Part shown: positions 1 to 8,634 of the stretch, piece after piece | How positions within the stretch are numbered: position 1 is the first letter of the stretch | Layout of the letters: the number at the start of each line of letters is the position of its first letter | NCBI RefSeq assembly: GCF_018388445.1 | Contig: NZ_CP074405.1 | Location: 1,922,001 to 1,986,000 of the forward strand | Reading direction: 5' to 3' | Length of the DNA: 64,000 bases | Source of the DNA: Cellulomonas wangleii | GTDB taxonomy: Bacteria > Actinomycetota > Actinomycetes > Actinomycetales > Cellulomonadaceae | Made by a program: the position numbers and the translations under genes | The notes under the pieces: generated by a model | The model's input: the letters and a program-made list of their open reading frames with translations, nothing else | The model's database searches: none | What the model was told of the DNA's origin: nothing

Positions 1-900
1 GCGCCCGGCGGGAGCGCCTGGGGGAGCGTCTGCGGGAGCGCCCGTAGGGGCGTCGGCGCGCCGCACTGGTGACGGGGCGTCCGTCGCGCCGCCCGCGCCG
101 TCGCGCCGGGAGTCACCCGCGCGGCGGCGCACCGGCACGTCGTGCCACGTGCCCGCGAACGCGTCGTGCACCACGACCCGGCCCAGCAGCGTCCGGCCGG
201 CGCCGCACACGAGGCGGACGACCTCGAGCGCCATCGCCGCACCGGCGGCCGCGCAGACCGCGCCCAGCACGCCGTCGACGGCGCACGGGGGGACGGTGCC
301 GTCCGGCGGCGGGCCGCCGAACACGTCGCGCAGCGTGACGCCCTCACCGACCGGGGGCGTCGACCAGAACGTGCTCACCTGGGCGTGCCCCCGCTGCAGC
401 GAGCCCCACACCCACGGCAGCCCGAGCCCCGCGCACACGTCGTCGAGCAGGTAGCGGGTCGCGAAGTTGTCGCTGCCGTCCACGACGAGGTCGTACCCCG
501 CCAGCAGGGTGCGGGCGTTGTCGGCGTCCAGCCGCACCGGGTGCGCACGGACGTCCAGCGCCGGGTCGAGGGCGCGGACCGCGTCGGCGGCCGAGTCGAC
601 CTTGCGGCGCCCGACGTCGGCCGCACCGTGCACCACCTGGCGCTGCAGGTTGGAGACCTCGACCACGTCGTCGTCGACGATCCCCAGCGTGCCCACCCCC
701 GCGGCGGCGAGGTACAGGAGCACGGGCGAGCCCAGCCCGCCGGCGCCGACGACGAGCACGCGCGCCGCCAGGAGCCGGCGCTGGCCCGCCTCGCCGACCT
801 CGGCGAGCGCCAGGTGCCGCGCGTAGCGGGCCACCTGGCCCGGCGTGAGCGGGGGACCGGGCTCGACGAGCGGCGGGAGCGGGGCGCCCGCGGGGCTCAC
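1..900 (-). CDS. moeZ: MoeZ/MoeB-type sulfur-carrier adenylyltransferase (3' part outside window)
   Basis: ThiF/MoeB/HesA-family enzyme that adenylates the C-terminal glycine of a small sulfur-carrier protein (MoaD- or CysO-type) with ATP. The first ~250 residues show the nucleotide loop VVGAGGLGS, the following VSNLQRQVVH segment, DGSDNFATRY, and the segment PPCAVDGVLG that holds the family's conserved cysteine. The two CxxC zinc pairs of E. coli MoeB are absent, as I recall for actinobacterial MoeZ. After the catalytic domain comes an Ala/Pro/Gly-rich linker still open at base 1, so a C-terminal rhodanese domain may lie outside. The GTG start at 900 overlaps the cupin gene stop by 4 bases. 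Next to a molybdenum nitrate reductase, a molybdopterin role is likely (inference). Confidence 0.85.
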   Translation of the reverse strand, partial: MSPAGAPLPPLVEPGPPLTPGQVARYARHLALAEVGEAGQRRLLAARVLVVGAGGLGSPVLLYLAAAGVGTLGIVDDDVVEVSNLQRQVVHGAADVGRRKVDSAADAVRALDPALDVRAHPVRLDADNARTLLAGYDLVVDGSDNFATRYLLDDVCAGLGLPWVWGSLQRGHAQVSTFWSTPPVGEGVTLRDVFGGPPPDGTVPPCAVDGVLGAVCAAAGAAMALEVVRLVCGAGRTLLGRVVVHDAFAGTWHDVPVRRRAGDSRRDGAGGATDAPSPVRRADAPTGAPADAPPGAPAGR

Positions 901-1238
901 CCGTGCGACCCCGTCGCGACCCCCGTCACCGTGGTCAGCAGCACGACGCTGTCCTCGAGCGCCTGCACGGCGTGCCGCTCGTGGGTGAGCTCCCAGAGCT
1001 CACCGGCGCCGACCTCCTGCTGCACGTCGCCGCCGACCTCGACGCGGACCCGCCCGACCAGCGTCTGCAGGCTGGCGGCGGGCGGCGACGCGTGCTCGCC
1101 CAGGCGGGAGTCGGCGACGAGCGCGATGACGGTCTGGCGCAGCTCGCCGTCGTGCACGACGAGCCGGGCGCTGCGGCCGTGCGGGTCCGTGCGGGCGGCG
1201 TCGAGGAGCTCGGTGGTCAGGGCGTGGAGGTCCGGCAT
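897..1238 (-). CDS. small cupin-domain protein
   Basis: 113-residue protein beginning MPDLHALTTELL. The middle and C-terminal parts read like a single-domain cupin barrel: a VRVEVGGD strand pair, then GAGELWELTHERHAVQALEDS, the pattern of cupin motif 2 with a His near HERHAV. Function is unknown; small cupins bind a metal or small ligand. The ATG at 1238 was chosen because it starts the conserved body; the frame stays open further upstream but that part is Arg-rich and unlike a protein. It overlaps the MoeZ-like gene by 4 bases, so the two are co-translated, and it diverges from narK. Confidence 0.7.
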   Translation of the reverse strand: MPDLHALTTELLDAARTDPHGRSARLVVHDGELRQTVIALVADSRLGEHASPPAASLQTLVGRVRVEVGGDVQQEVGAGELWELTHERHAVQALEDSVVLLTTVTGVATGSHG

Positions 1239-1365
1239 GGGTCGATCCTCGCAGGCGGGTCCACGCTCCGCGTCGCGGCACGCTCGTCCGCCCGCGTCGC
1301 CGGTCCTCCGCCGGACCCCGAACCGCACCCCGCGCCTCGCACCTCACCTCACACCGCGCACCGGG

Positions 1366-1436
1366 CCGGTGTGCGCGGAACGTTCGCGGCGGGTTACCGG
1401 GGGGCCACCCCGGGTGAAACACCGCGTTCCTAGCCT
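1366..1436 (+). promoter_or_regulatory. narK promoter with element shared with nirB
   Basis: Contains, in order, CCGGTGTGCGCGGA (1366), GTTAC (1393), GAAAC (1416) and CCTAGC (1429), where TAGCCT (1431-1436) fits an actinobacterial -10 box. The same four blocks occur with identical spacing before nirB (22711-22781). There is no convincing -35 box, which suggests an activator-dependent promoter. GTnAC and GAAAC resemble GlnR half-sites, but their 23-base phase is one base off the classic 22, so GlnR is only a candidate; NnaR is another. The rest of the 1239-1537 gap shows nothing else I can name. Confidence 0.6.
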
Positions 1437-1537
1437 CGAGCACGACGCCGGCACCACGCGGCGCCCCCGCCGGCCCGGCCGGTACCGACGCCCGACCTCG
1501 CGTGCCCCGCACGCGGCCCGACGCCCGGAGGCTCCCC

Positions 1538-2965
1538 GTGACCCAGACCCCGACGACGCCGCCCGCGGCGGGGGCGTCCACCCCACCCGTCCCGCCGGTC
1601 ACCGGCACTGCCCACGGAGCCGGCGCGGTGGTCCTGACGCCGCCCGGGACGACCCCCGAGCTCGTGCGTCACCGGGGGCGGTGGCTGCACGGGTGGAACC
1701 CCGAGGCGACCGACCAGTGGCAGACCGTCGGGCGGGCCGTCGCCCGGCGCAACCTCGTCCTGTCGATCTTCGCCGAGTTCCTCGGGTTCGCGGTCTGGGC
1801 GCTGTGGAGCATCGTCGTGCCGCAGCTGCCCGCGGCCGGGTTCGCGCTGACGGCCGACCAGATGTTCTGGCTGATCGCGGTGCCGTCGCTGGTGGGCGCG
1901 ACCCTGCGCATCCCGTACACGTTCGCGGTGCCCGTGTTCGGCGGCCGCAACTGGACCGTGGTGTCCGCGCTGCTGCTCCTGGTCCCGACCGGCGCGCTCG
2001 TGTGGGCGGTGCAACGGCCCGACCTGTCGTTCGGTGTCCTGCTGGGCGTCGCGGCGCTCGCGGGCGTCGGCGGCGGGAACTTCGCCTCCTCGATGGCGAA
2101 CATCTCCTTCTTCTACCCCGAGCGGGAGAAGGGCCGTGCACTCGGCCTCAACGCGGCGGGCGGCAACATCGGCACGGCGGCCGTGCAGCTCGCGGTCCCG
2201 CTCGTGATCGTCGCCGCCGCGGGCGTGCAGCTCGAGCGCGCAGGGCTGATGTTCATCCCGCTCGCGGTCCTGGCGGCCGTGCTCGCGTGGCGCCTCATGG
2301 ACAACGTCAAGGACGCGGCGACGGACCCCCGCACCTACGGCTCCGCGGCGCGGCAGCGGCACACATGGATCATCTCGTTCATCTACATCGGCACGTTCGG
2401 CTCGTTCATCGGGTTCTCGGGTGCCTTCCCGACGCTGCTGCGCAACGAGTTCCCGACCATGACGCTCTCGATCGCCTTCCTCGGGGCCCTCGTCGGCTCG
2501 GTCGCCCGTCCGATGGGCGGCATCCTGGCGGACCGGCTGGGCGGTGCGCGGGTGACGATCGCCGCGTTCGCCGTGATGGCAGCGGGCACCGTGTGCGCGA
2601 TCCTCGCGCTACGCGCCGGCTCGTTCCCGCTGTTCTTCGGCTCGTTCCTGGTGCTCTTCCTGGCCACCGGTGCCGGCAACGGGTCCGTCTACCGCATGAT
2701 CCCCGCCGTGTTCCGCCACGGCGCCGGGGACGCGGCCGACCGTGCCCGCCGCGCCAAGGTCGCCGCCGGGTGCCTCGGCATCGCCGGCGCGGTCGGGGCG
2801 GTCGGCGGCTTCCTCATCCCGCGCGGCTTCGCCGTCTCCACCGGTGCGACGGGCGGCATCGAGGCCGCCCTGTGGGTGATCGTCGCGCTGTACGGCGTGA
2901 TGGCGGCGACGACGTGGGCGGTGTACGTGCGCCGCAGTGCGGCGTTCGGCCACGCCGTCATCTGA
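1538..2965 (+). CDS. narK: nitrate/nitrite transporter of the major facilitator superfamily
   Basis: 475-residue membrane protein with about 12 hydrophobic segments. It shows nitrate-porter features: a glycine-rich segment GVGGGNFASSMANISFFYP followed by ERE(K)GRALGLNAAGGNIG, the NarK/NasA signature region, and a second glycine-rich stretch GAGNGSVYRMIP in the other half. It imports nitrate and/or exports nitrite across the cytoplasmic membrane. GTG 1538 is preceded by GGAGG at a good distance and opens the conserved N-terminus; the soluble start is a Pro/Thr-rich cytoplasmic leader. The stop overlaps the nitrate reductase start (TGATG), so transport and reduction are translated together. Confidence 0.93.
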   Translation: MTQTPTTPPAAGASTPPVPPVTGTAHGAGAVVLTPPGTTPELVRHRGRWLHGWNPEATDQWQTVGRAVARRNLVLSIFAEFLGFAVWALWSIVVPQLPAAGFALTADQMFWLIAVPSLVGATLRIPYTFAVPVFGGRNWTVVSALLLLVPTGALVWAVQRPDLSFGVLLGVAALAGVGGGNFASSMANISFFYPEREKGRALGLNAAGGNIGTAAVQLAVPLVIVAAAGVQLERAGLMFIPLAVLAAVLAWRLMDNVKDAATDPRTYGSAARQRHTWIISFIYIGTFGSFIGFSGAFPTLLRNEFPTMTLSIAFLGALVGSVARPMGGILADRLGGARVTIAAFAVMAAGTVCAILALRAGSFPLFFGSFLVLFLATGAGNGSVYRMIPAVFRHGAGDAADRARRAKVAAGCLGIAGAVGAVGGFLIPRGFAVSTGATGGIEAALWVIVALYGVMAATTWAVYVRRSAAFGHAVI

Positions 2966-5900
2966 TGACCGCCACCACGACGACGCAGGACGTGCGCACG
3001 GGGGCGACCCAGGTCGCCACCGTGTGCACGTACTGCGGTGTGGGCTGCGGCATCGTGCTCGACGTCGACGAGCACGGCGCCGTGCGCCGGGCGAGCGGCG
3101 ACCGTTCGCACCCGTCGAACGCCGGACGTCTGTGCACCAAGGGCTCGACCAGCGCGACGGTGCTGACGGCCGGCGGCCGCCTGACGAGCGCGCTGGTGCG
3201 GACCGAGCGCGGGGCGGCGCCGGTGCCCGCGGACGTCGACCGGGCGATCGACGAGGTCGCGCGCCGGCTGCGGGAGATCCTCGACCGCGACGGACCGGAC
3301 GCGATCGCGCTGTACGTCTCCGGGCAGATGAGCATCGAGGCGCAGTACCTGGCCAACAAGCTGGCCAAGGGCTACCTGCGCACGAGCCGCATCGAGTCGA
3401 ACTCGCGGCTGTGCATGGCGAGCGCCGGCACCGGCTACAAGCTCTCGCTGGGCGCGGACGGCCCGCCCGGGTCGTACGACGACCTCGACCACGCCGACGT
3501 CTTCCTGCTCGTGGGCGCCAACATGGCGGACTGCCACCCGGTGCTCTTCCTGCGGCTGCTGGACCGCGTGAAGGCGGGCGCCCGGCTGATCGTCGTCGAC
3601 CCCCGCCGCACCGCGACGGCGGACCGGGCCGACCTGTTCCTGCAGGTGCGCCCCGGCACGGACATCGCGCTGCTCAACGGTCTGCTGCACCTGCTCGTCG
3701 AGGAGGGGGCGGTCGACGAGGAGTTCGTCGCGGAGCACACCGAGGGCTGGGAGGCGATGCCGCCGCTGCTCGCCGACTACCCGCCGGATGTCGTCGAGGG
3801 ACTCACGGGCGTCCCGGCGGCGGACCTGCGGGCCGCGGCGGCGCTCATCGCGGGGGCCACGAGCTGGGTGTCCTGCTGGACGATGGGCCTCAACCAGTCC
3901 ACGCACGGCACCTGGAGCACGAACGCGCTGGTCAACCTGCACCTGGCCACCGGCGCGATCGGGCGCCGGGGCAGCGGGCCGTTCTCGCTGACCGGCCAGC
4001 CGAACGCCATGGGCGGGCGCGAGATGGGCTACATGGGGCCGGGGCTGCCCGGCCAGCGCAGCGTGCTCGACCCCGACGACCGTGCGTTCTGCGAGGACCT
4101 GTGGGGCGTGCCGCGCGGCACCATCCGCGCCGACGGCGCGGGCACGGGCACGATCGACATGTTCCGCCGCATGGCGGAGGGCGAGATCCGCGCGTGCTGG
4201 GTCATCTGCACCAACCCGGTGGCGTCCGTGGGTAACCGGCGCACGGTCATCGAGGGCCTCGAGCGGGCCGAGCTGGTGGTCACGCAGGACGTGTTCGCCG
4301 ACACCGAGACCAACGCGTACGCGGACGTCGTGCTGCCCGCCGCCATGTGGTCCGAGGCGGACGGCGTGATGGTCAACAGCGAGCGGACCATGACGCTCGC
4401 GCGCCGCGCGCTGTCCGCACCCGGGGGCGCGCTGCCCGACTGGCAGCTGATCGCCCGCGTCGCCACGGCGATGGGCTTCGACGGGTTCGCCCACGCGTCG
4501 TCCGAGGAGGTGTTCGCCGAGCTGCGCCGCAGCAGCAACCCGCGGACGGGCTACGACCTGCGCGGCGTCACCTACGAGCGGCTGCGCCGCGGCCCCGTGC
4601 AGTGGCCCGCGGCGCCCGACGGGCCGGCGCGCAACCCGCTGCGCTACCTCAACGACGGTGTGCACCAGCCGCGGCACGTCCGCCAGGACGGCACCGCGCC
4701 GCGCCTCGTGTTCCCGACGCCCAGCGGACGGGCGGTGTTCCACGCCCGCCCGCACGTCGACCCGGCGGAGCTGCCCGACGACGACCACCCGTTCCTGCTG
4801 ATCACCGGTCGGGTCGCCCACCAGTGGCACACCCTGACGAAGACGGGCCGGGTGCCGGCGCTCAACCGGCTGAACCCCGGTCCGTTCGTCGAGGTGCACC
4901 CCGACGACGCGGCGCGGCTCGCGCTGGCGGACGGCGCCTCCGTGGAGGTCGCGTCCCGCCGTGGCCGTGCCGTGCTGCCCGTGGTCGTGACCGACCGCGT
5001 CCGGCCCGGCACGTCGTTCGCGCCCTTCCACTGGAACGACCTGTTCGGCGAGTACCTCAGCGTCAACGCGGTGACCAACGACGCGGTGGACCCGTTGTCG
5101 TTCCAGCCCGAGCTCAAGGCCTGCGCCGTCGCGCTGACGCCGGTCGCGACGCCGGCACCGGCCCCGGACGGCACGGGCGCGGACGAGGCCGACCGCACGG
5201 TCGGGGCAGCGGCCGGGGCTGCGCCCGCGCTGCCGGTGACCGGCGACACCGCGGCCGTCGCTGCCGCCCGCGCGTTCGCGGTGGCACTCGGCCTGCCGGA
5301 GGTCGCGGCGCCCGTGCTCGACGCGGGCGAGCAGCGGTACCTCGCGGGCTTCATCGCAGGCCTGGGGCACGGCGCCCCCGGTGTGCCGGTCCTGCCTCCC
5401 GGTGCGCCCGTGGCCGGGGAGCACGCGCTCTGGGTCGACGGCGTGCTCGCCGGGCTGTTCTCCCGCAGCGGGGGCACCGACCCCGACGGGGCCGGTGCGC
5501 CGGCGCGCGAGCTGGTGGTCCTGTGGGCCTCGCAGACCGGCACCGCCGAGGAGCTGGCCGGCGAGGTCGCCGCCCGGCTCACCGCCGCCACCGGTCGGCG
5601 CGCACGCGTGGTCGCGATGGACGACGTGCTCGCGGCGCCGCCCCGGCGCGCCGACCTGGTGCTCGTCACCAGCACGACCGGCGACGGGGACGCCCCCGAC
5701 AACGGTGCCGCGCTGTGGGAGGTGCTCGCTGACCCCGGCGCGCCGTCCTTCGAGGCGGCGCGGTTCGCGGTGCTCGCGCTCGGCGACCCGTCGTACGACC
5801 GGTTCTGCGGTCATGGGCGGCGCCTCGACGGCCGTCTGGCCGAGCTGGGCGCCCAGCGGTTGGTCCCGCACCTGGAGCGCGAGCCGGGCGACGACGCGTG

Positions 5901-7287
5901 CGTCGACCCGTGGGTCGACGCGCTCGCCGCGGCGCTGCGTGGCGATGACGGCGCGCCCCCCGCGCCCGTCGACGCGACGACCGGTGATGCAGCCGCTGTG
6001 GCGGACGGCGTGGTGGCGCCGGGCGACGCGGGAGCGGTGCCGGGCGGCACCGTGCCCGGGACGGGGTCGCTGCCCGCCGCAGGGCAGGGCGTGTCGCGTC
6101 CCGGTGCCCGGACGGCCCGGGTCGTGGAGCCGGACGCGACGGGCGCACGCGGGACCGGCGAGCGCGCGACCCGGGCGCGACCCGGTCGCGGCCGCTTGGC
6201 GGTCAACCGGCGGCTCGGGGTGGCCGGCTCCGGCAAGGAGGTCCGCCAGGTCGTGCTCGACGTGGGCGACAGCCCGGTGCCGGTGACCTACCGGGCCGGG
6301 GACGCGCTCGCCGTGCACCCCGTGAACGCCGCCGCGCTCGTGGCGGAGTGGCTGGCCGCCACGGGCCTGGACGGTGCCGCGGAGGTGCGCGTGGACGGAC
6401 GTGCGCGCGCCCTGGGCGACGCGCTGCGCACGGACCTGGAGCTGACGCGGCCCGCCACCGGCCTGCTGCGCTTCGTCGCCGACCGGTCCACCGGGGAGGA
6501 CCTCGGCGCGCTGCTGCGGCCCGGCCGGGGCGACGCCCTGCGGCAGTGGCTGTGGGGCCGGCAGGTCGTCGACGTCGTCGCGGCGGCGCAGGTGCGCGCG
6601 TCGGCGCAGGACTGGGCCGACGCGCTGCCCCGGCTGCAGCCCCGGCAGTACTCGATCTCCTCCAGCCCGCTGGTGGACCCGCACCGCATCGCCCTGACCG
6701 TCGGCATCGTGCGGTACACGGCGCCCGGCGGTGCGGCCCGCGCCGGTGCGTGCTCGGGGTACCTGGCAGACGCGGACGCCGCCGCGGACGTCACGGTGCA
6801 CGTGCAGCCCTCACCGCACTTCCACCTGCCCGAGGACGGGTCGGTGCCGGTCGTGATGGTCGGTCCGGGCACGGGCGTCGCGCCGTTCCTCGGCTTCCTG
6901 GCCGAGCGGCGCGCGCGACGCGACACCGGCGACAGCTGGCTCTTCTTCGGCGAGCGGCGCGAGGCCACCGACTTCTGGTACCGCGAGGAGCTCGACGCGC
7001 TGCGGTCCGAGGGCGTCCTGACGCGCCTGGACACCGCCTTCTCCCGGGACCAGCGCACGACCGTGTACGTGCAGGACCGGATGCACGAGCGGGGTGCCCG
7101 GCTGTGGTCGTGGCTCGAGCGCGGCGCGCACGTCTACGTGTGCGGGGACGCCGCGCGCATGGCGGCGGACGTCGACCGGACGCTGCGCGAGGTCGTGGCG
7201 GCACACGGCGGGATGTCGCCCGCCGGTGCGGCGGCGTACGTGACGGCGATGACCCGCGCCCGTCGGTACGTCCGGGACGTGTACTAG
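2965..7287 (+). CDS. nasC: single-chain assimilatory nitrate reductase: molybdopterin subunit fused to diflavin reductase
   Basis: 1440-residue cytoplasmic enzyme expected to reduce nitrate to nitrite with NAD(P)H. Residues 1-~720 are a NasA/NapA-type molybdopterin oxidoreductase: 4Fe-4S ligands C21, C24, C28 and C57, the probable Mo ligand C150 in SNSRLCMAS, and the segment SLTGQPNAMGGREMGYMG. Residues ~745-835 match the N-terminal linker of sulfite reductase flavoproteins. Residues 849-~990 are a flavodoxin domain (WASQTGTAEE), ~992-1070 an Ala/Gly/Pro linker, and ~1075-1440 a CysJ-like FAD/NADP reductase with RQYS 1227-1230, GPGTG 1300-1304 and a C-terminal aromatic Tyr. This gives a complete electron path (NADPH-FAD-FMN-FeS-Mo) in one chain, replacing separate NasB/NasC subunits. 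No frameshift was seen. Coenzyme preference is inferred. Confidence 0.93.
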   Translation: MTATTTTQDVRTGATQVATVCTYCGVGCGIVLDVDEHGAVRRASGDRSHPSNAGRLCTKGSTSATVLTAGGRLTSALVRTERGAAPVPADVDRAIDEVARRLREILDRDGPDAIALYVSGQMSIEAQYLANKLAKGYLRTSRIESNSRLCMASAGTGYKLSLGADGPPGSYDDLDHADVFLLVGANMADCHPVLFLRLLDRVKAGARLIVVDPRRTATADRADLFLQVRPGTDIALLNGLLHLLVEEGAVDEEFVAEHTEGWEAMPPLLADYPPDVVEGLTGVPAADLRAAAALIAGATSWVSCWTMGLNQSTHGTWSTNALVNLHLATGAIGRRGSGPFSLTGQPNAMGGREMGYMGPGLPGQRSVLDPDDRAFCEDLWGVPRGTIRADGAGTGTIDMFRRMAEGEIRACWVICTNPVASVGNRRTVIEGLERAELVVTQDVFADTETNAYADVVLPAAMWSEADGVMVNSERTMTLARRALSAPGGALPDWQLIARVATAMGFDGFAHASSEEVFAELRRSSNPRTGYDLRGVTYERLRRGPVQWPAAPDGPARNPLRYLNDGVHQPRHVRQDGTAPRLVFPTPSGRAVFHARPHVDPAELPDDDHPFLLITGRVAHQWHTLTKTGRVPALNRLNPGPFVEVHPDDAARLALADGASVEVASRRGRAVLPVVVTDRVRPGTSFAPFHWNDLFGEYLSVNAVTNDAVDPLSFQPELKACAVALTPVATPAPAPDGTGADEADRTVGAAAGAAPALPVTGDTAAVAAARAFAVALGLPEVAAPVLDAGEQRYLAGFIAGLGHGAPGVPVLPPGAPVAGEHALWVDGVLAGLFSRSGGTDPDGAGAPARELVVLWASQTGTAEELAGEVAARLTAATGRRARVVAMDDVLAAPPRRADLVLVTSTTGDGDAPDNGAALWEVLADPGAPSFEAARFAVLALGDPSYDRFCGHGRRLDGRLAELGAQRLVPHLEREPGDDACVDPWVDALAAALRGDDGAPPAPVDATTGDAAAVADGVVAPGDAGAVPGGTVPGTGSLPAAGQGVSRPGARTARVVEPDATGARGTGERATRARPGRGRLAVNRRLGVAGSGKEVRQVVLDVGDSPVPVTYRAGDALAVHPVNAAALVAEWLAATGLDGAAEVRVDGRARALGDALRTDLELTRPATGLLRFVADRSTGEDLGALLRPGRGDALRQWLWGRQVVDVVAAAQVRASAQDWADALPRLQPRQYSISSSPLVDPHRIALTVGIVRYTAPGGAARAGACSGYLADADAAADVTVHVQPSPHFHLPEDGSVPVVMVGPGTGVAPFLGFLAERRARRDTGDSWLFFGERREATDFWYREELDALRSEGVLTRLDTAFSRDQRTTVYVQDRMHERGARLWSWLERGAHVYVCGDAARMAADVDRTLREVVAAHGGMSPAGAAAYVTAMTRARRYVRDVY

Positions 7288-7423
7288 GCGTGCGAAAAGG
7301 CCTGCAGAGGGCGTGCCGGCCGTCCGACAAATGGACGTGCGTGCAGGTCGACCGTCCAGGGAATGTCCGCACGGACGTCGGGCCGCTGCCGGGGTGCGCG
7401 TCCTGCGCGAGCGCGGCGATCCT

Positions 7424-7801
7424 TTACAGCGAGTCGCCCCAGCGGTACCCGAGAAGGGCGAGCAGCACGGCCACCACGAGCACGCCGATGCCGTAGGCGA
7501 GCGCGACGCCGTATTTCTTCTGCCGCACGAGCTGGACGAGCTCGTAGCTCGCGGTGCTGAACGTCGTGTAGCCGCCGAGGAATCCCGTGCCGACCGCGGC
7601 GCTCACGTCGGTCGAGGCCAGGTCGCCAGCGACCAGCCCGGTGAGGAACCCGAGGACGAACGAGCCGGTCAGGTTGATCACGGTGGTCGGCCACGGGAAG
7701 GCGGACGTGGTACGCGAGCGCACCAGCGCGTCGACGACGTACCGCGTGCAGGCGCCGATGCCGCCGGCGACGACCACGAGCAGGAACAGGCCCGGCGTCA
7801 T
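7424..7801 (-). CDS. crcB: CrcB/Fluc fluoride channel, second of pair
   Basis: 125-residue four-helix membrane protein of the CrcB/Fluc family, which forms antiparallel dimers that let fluoride leave the cell. Seen here are the N-terminal GGIGACTRYVVD (family GxxGAxxRY), the NLTGSFVLGF segment and GTGFLGGYTTFSTASYE, the hallmark TTFST break that lines the pore. ATG at 7801 overlaps the upstream crcB stop in ATGA. Two consecutive crcB genes usually encode a heterodimer with fixed opposite orientations. No fluoride riboswitch was found upstream of the pair. It converges with the nitrate reductase gene. Confidence 0.93.
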   Translation of the reverse strand: MTPGLFLLVVVAGGIGACTRYVVDALVRSRTTSAFPWPTTVINLTGSFVLGFLTGLVAGDLASTDVSAAVGTGFLGGYTTFSTASYELVQLVRQKKYGVALAYGIGVLVVAVLLALLGYRWGDSL

Positions 7802-8334
7802 GACGTCCTCCCGTGGGCGGGGCTGGTGTCGGCGTGTCCCTCGATGCGCCGCAGCTCGTGCGCGTCGGGCTGGTGCGGGTGCAGCCGTGAGCCGAGCGCG
7901 ATGCCGGCGAGCGTCGCCAGGGCACCCACCACGACCGTGCCCAGCGCGTACAGCACGGCCACGCCGCCGCGGGAGTGGTCGAGCAGGACCGCGGTGTCGG
8001 TGGCCAGGGAGCTGTACGTGCTCAGGCCGCCGCAGAACCCGGTGCCGACGAGCAGCTTGAGCCGGCCCGCCAGCGGCGTGCCCGGCAGGGCGCGGGCGAC
8101 GCCCTCGTACAGGTAGCCGAGCACGAAGGCGGCGAGCAGGTTGACCAGCGGGATGACCACCGGGACCTCGTCGACGTCCGGCACGGCGAGCGAGAGCCCT
8201 TCGCGCGCGGCGACTCCGGCCGCTCCGCCGAGCAGCACGAGCCCGACTGCCGACCATCGCAGCGTGACGTGGCGGGGCGCCGCGTGCGGCGTGCCGCCGG
8301 CGGGAGGGGGAGCACTCCCCGGTGCCTGAGCCAT
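7798..8334 (-). CDS. crcB: CrcB/Fluc fluoride channel, first of pair
   Basis: 178-residue CrcB homologue, longer than its partner because of an Ala/Pro-rich N-terminal tail (first ~25 residues) and a charged His-containing C-terminal tail. Family features: GGAAGVAAREGL, LVNLLAAFVLGYLYE and GTGFCGGLSTYSSLATD (STYSS in place of the partner's TTFST). ATG 8334 begins the conserved frame; the ORF extends upstream but that part is Arg-rich and crosses a repeat. The 4-base overlap with the next crcB points to a heterodimeric channel with asymmetric tails. Confidence 0.92.
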   Translation of the reverse strand: MAQAPGSAPPPAGGTPHAAPRHVTLRWSAVGLVLLGGAAGVAAREGLSLAVPDVDEVPVVIPLVNLLAAFVLGYLYEGVARALPGTPLAGRLKLLVGTGFCGGLSTYSSLATDTAVLLDHSRGGVAVLYALGTVVVGALATLAGIALGSRLHPHQPDAHELRRIEGHADTSPAHGRTS

Positions 8335-8395
8335 GGGCGCCAGCGTAGGGCGAGAAAAGCTCCGGCGCGCCCTTTGACGGGCCGTCGCGCAAGCG

Positions 8396-8459
8396 AATCG
8401 ATTCATTTGGCCACATGTCCAGGGATGGTGCGGCGAAGGGAAATCGATTCATTTGACCA
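8396..8459. repeat. two direct copies of an 18-base element, LacI-operator-like
   Basis: AATCGATTCATTTGGCCA at 8396 and AATCGATTCATTTGACCA at 8442 differ at one base and lie 46 bases apart. Each core AATCGATT is palindromic and fits the AANCGNTT core bound by LacI-family proteins. GTCCAG-rich words follow both copies and recur at 8545 and near 7353. The site sits between divergent crcB and ureA. No LacI gene is present in the window. Apart from this and the ureA promoter, the 8335-8634 gap is featureless to me. Confidence 0.55.
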
Positions 8460-8554
8460 GGCGTCCAGAGAATGCCACCGGTGTTGTTCTGCTGCTCGTC
8501 CGGGCGAATGCGCGAACAGTTCGCCGTGATCAGGTGGGGGTACTCGTCCAGAAG

Positions 8555-8582
8555 TTGTCCTTAATGGTCGTCGGTGTATGGT
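8555..8582 (+). promoter_or_regulatory. putative promoter of the urease operon
   Basis: TTGTCC (8555-8560) and TATGGT (8577-8582) are separated by 16 bases, a good match to a housekeeping actinobacterial promoter. Predicted transcription would start near 8589, giving a leader of about 46 bases before ureA. Confidence 0.5.
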
Positions 8583-8634
8583 CGGCAAGAGCGCAGGTGG
8601 GCTGCGCAGTTCTCTTCCGAAAGGTCGCCGCACC

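Noticed and set aside
1..900. Loss of MoeB zinc cysteines as a sign of decay
   Set aside because: Actinobacterial MoeZ proteins, as I recall, also lack them, and the conserved cysteine region and nucleotide loop are intact.
142..2964. Extension of the nitrate reductase frame upstream to base 142
   Set aside because: The extra 941 codons run through narK, the cupin and the MoeZ-like gene in the wrong frame or strand and show no protein features. ATG 2965 matches the family N-terminus.
8335..8560. Fluoride riboswitch before the crcB pair
   Set aside because: I looked on the minus strand for the conserved fluoride-aptamer pseudoknot pattern and did not find it.
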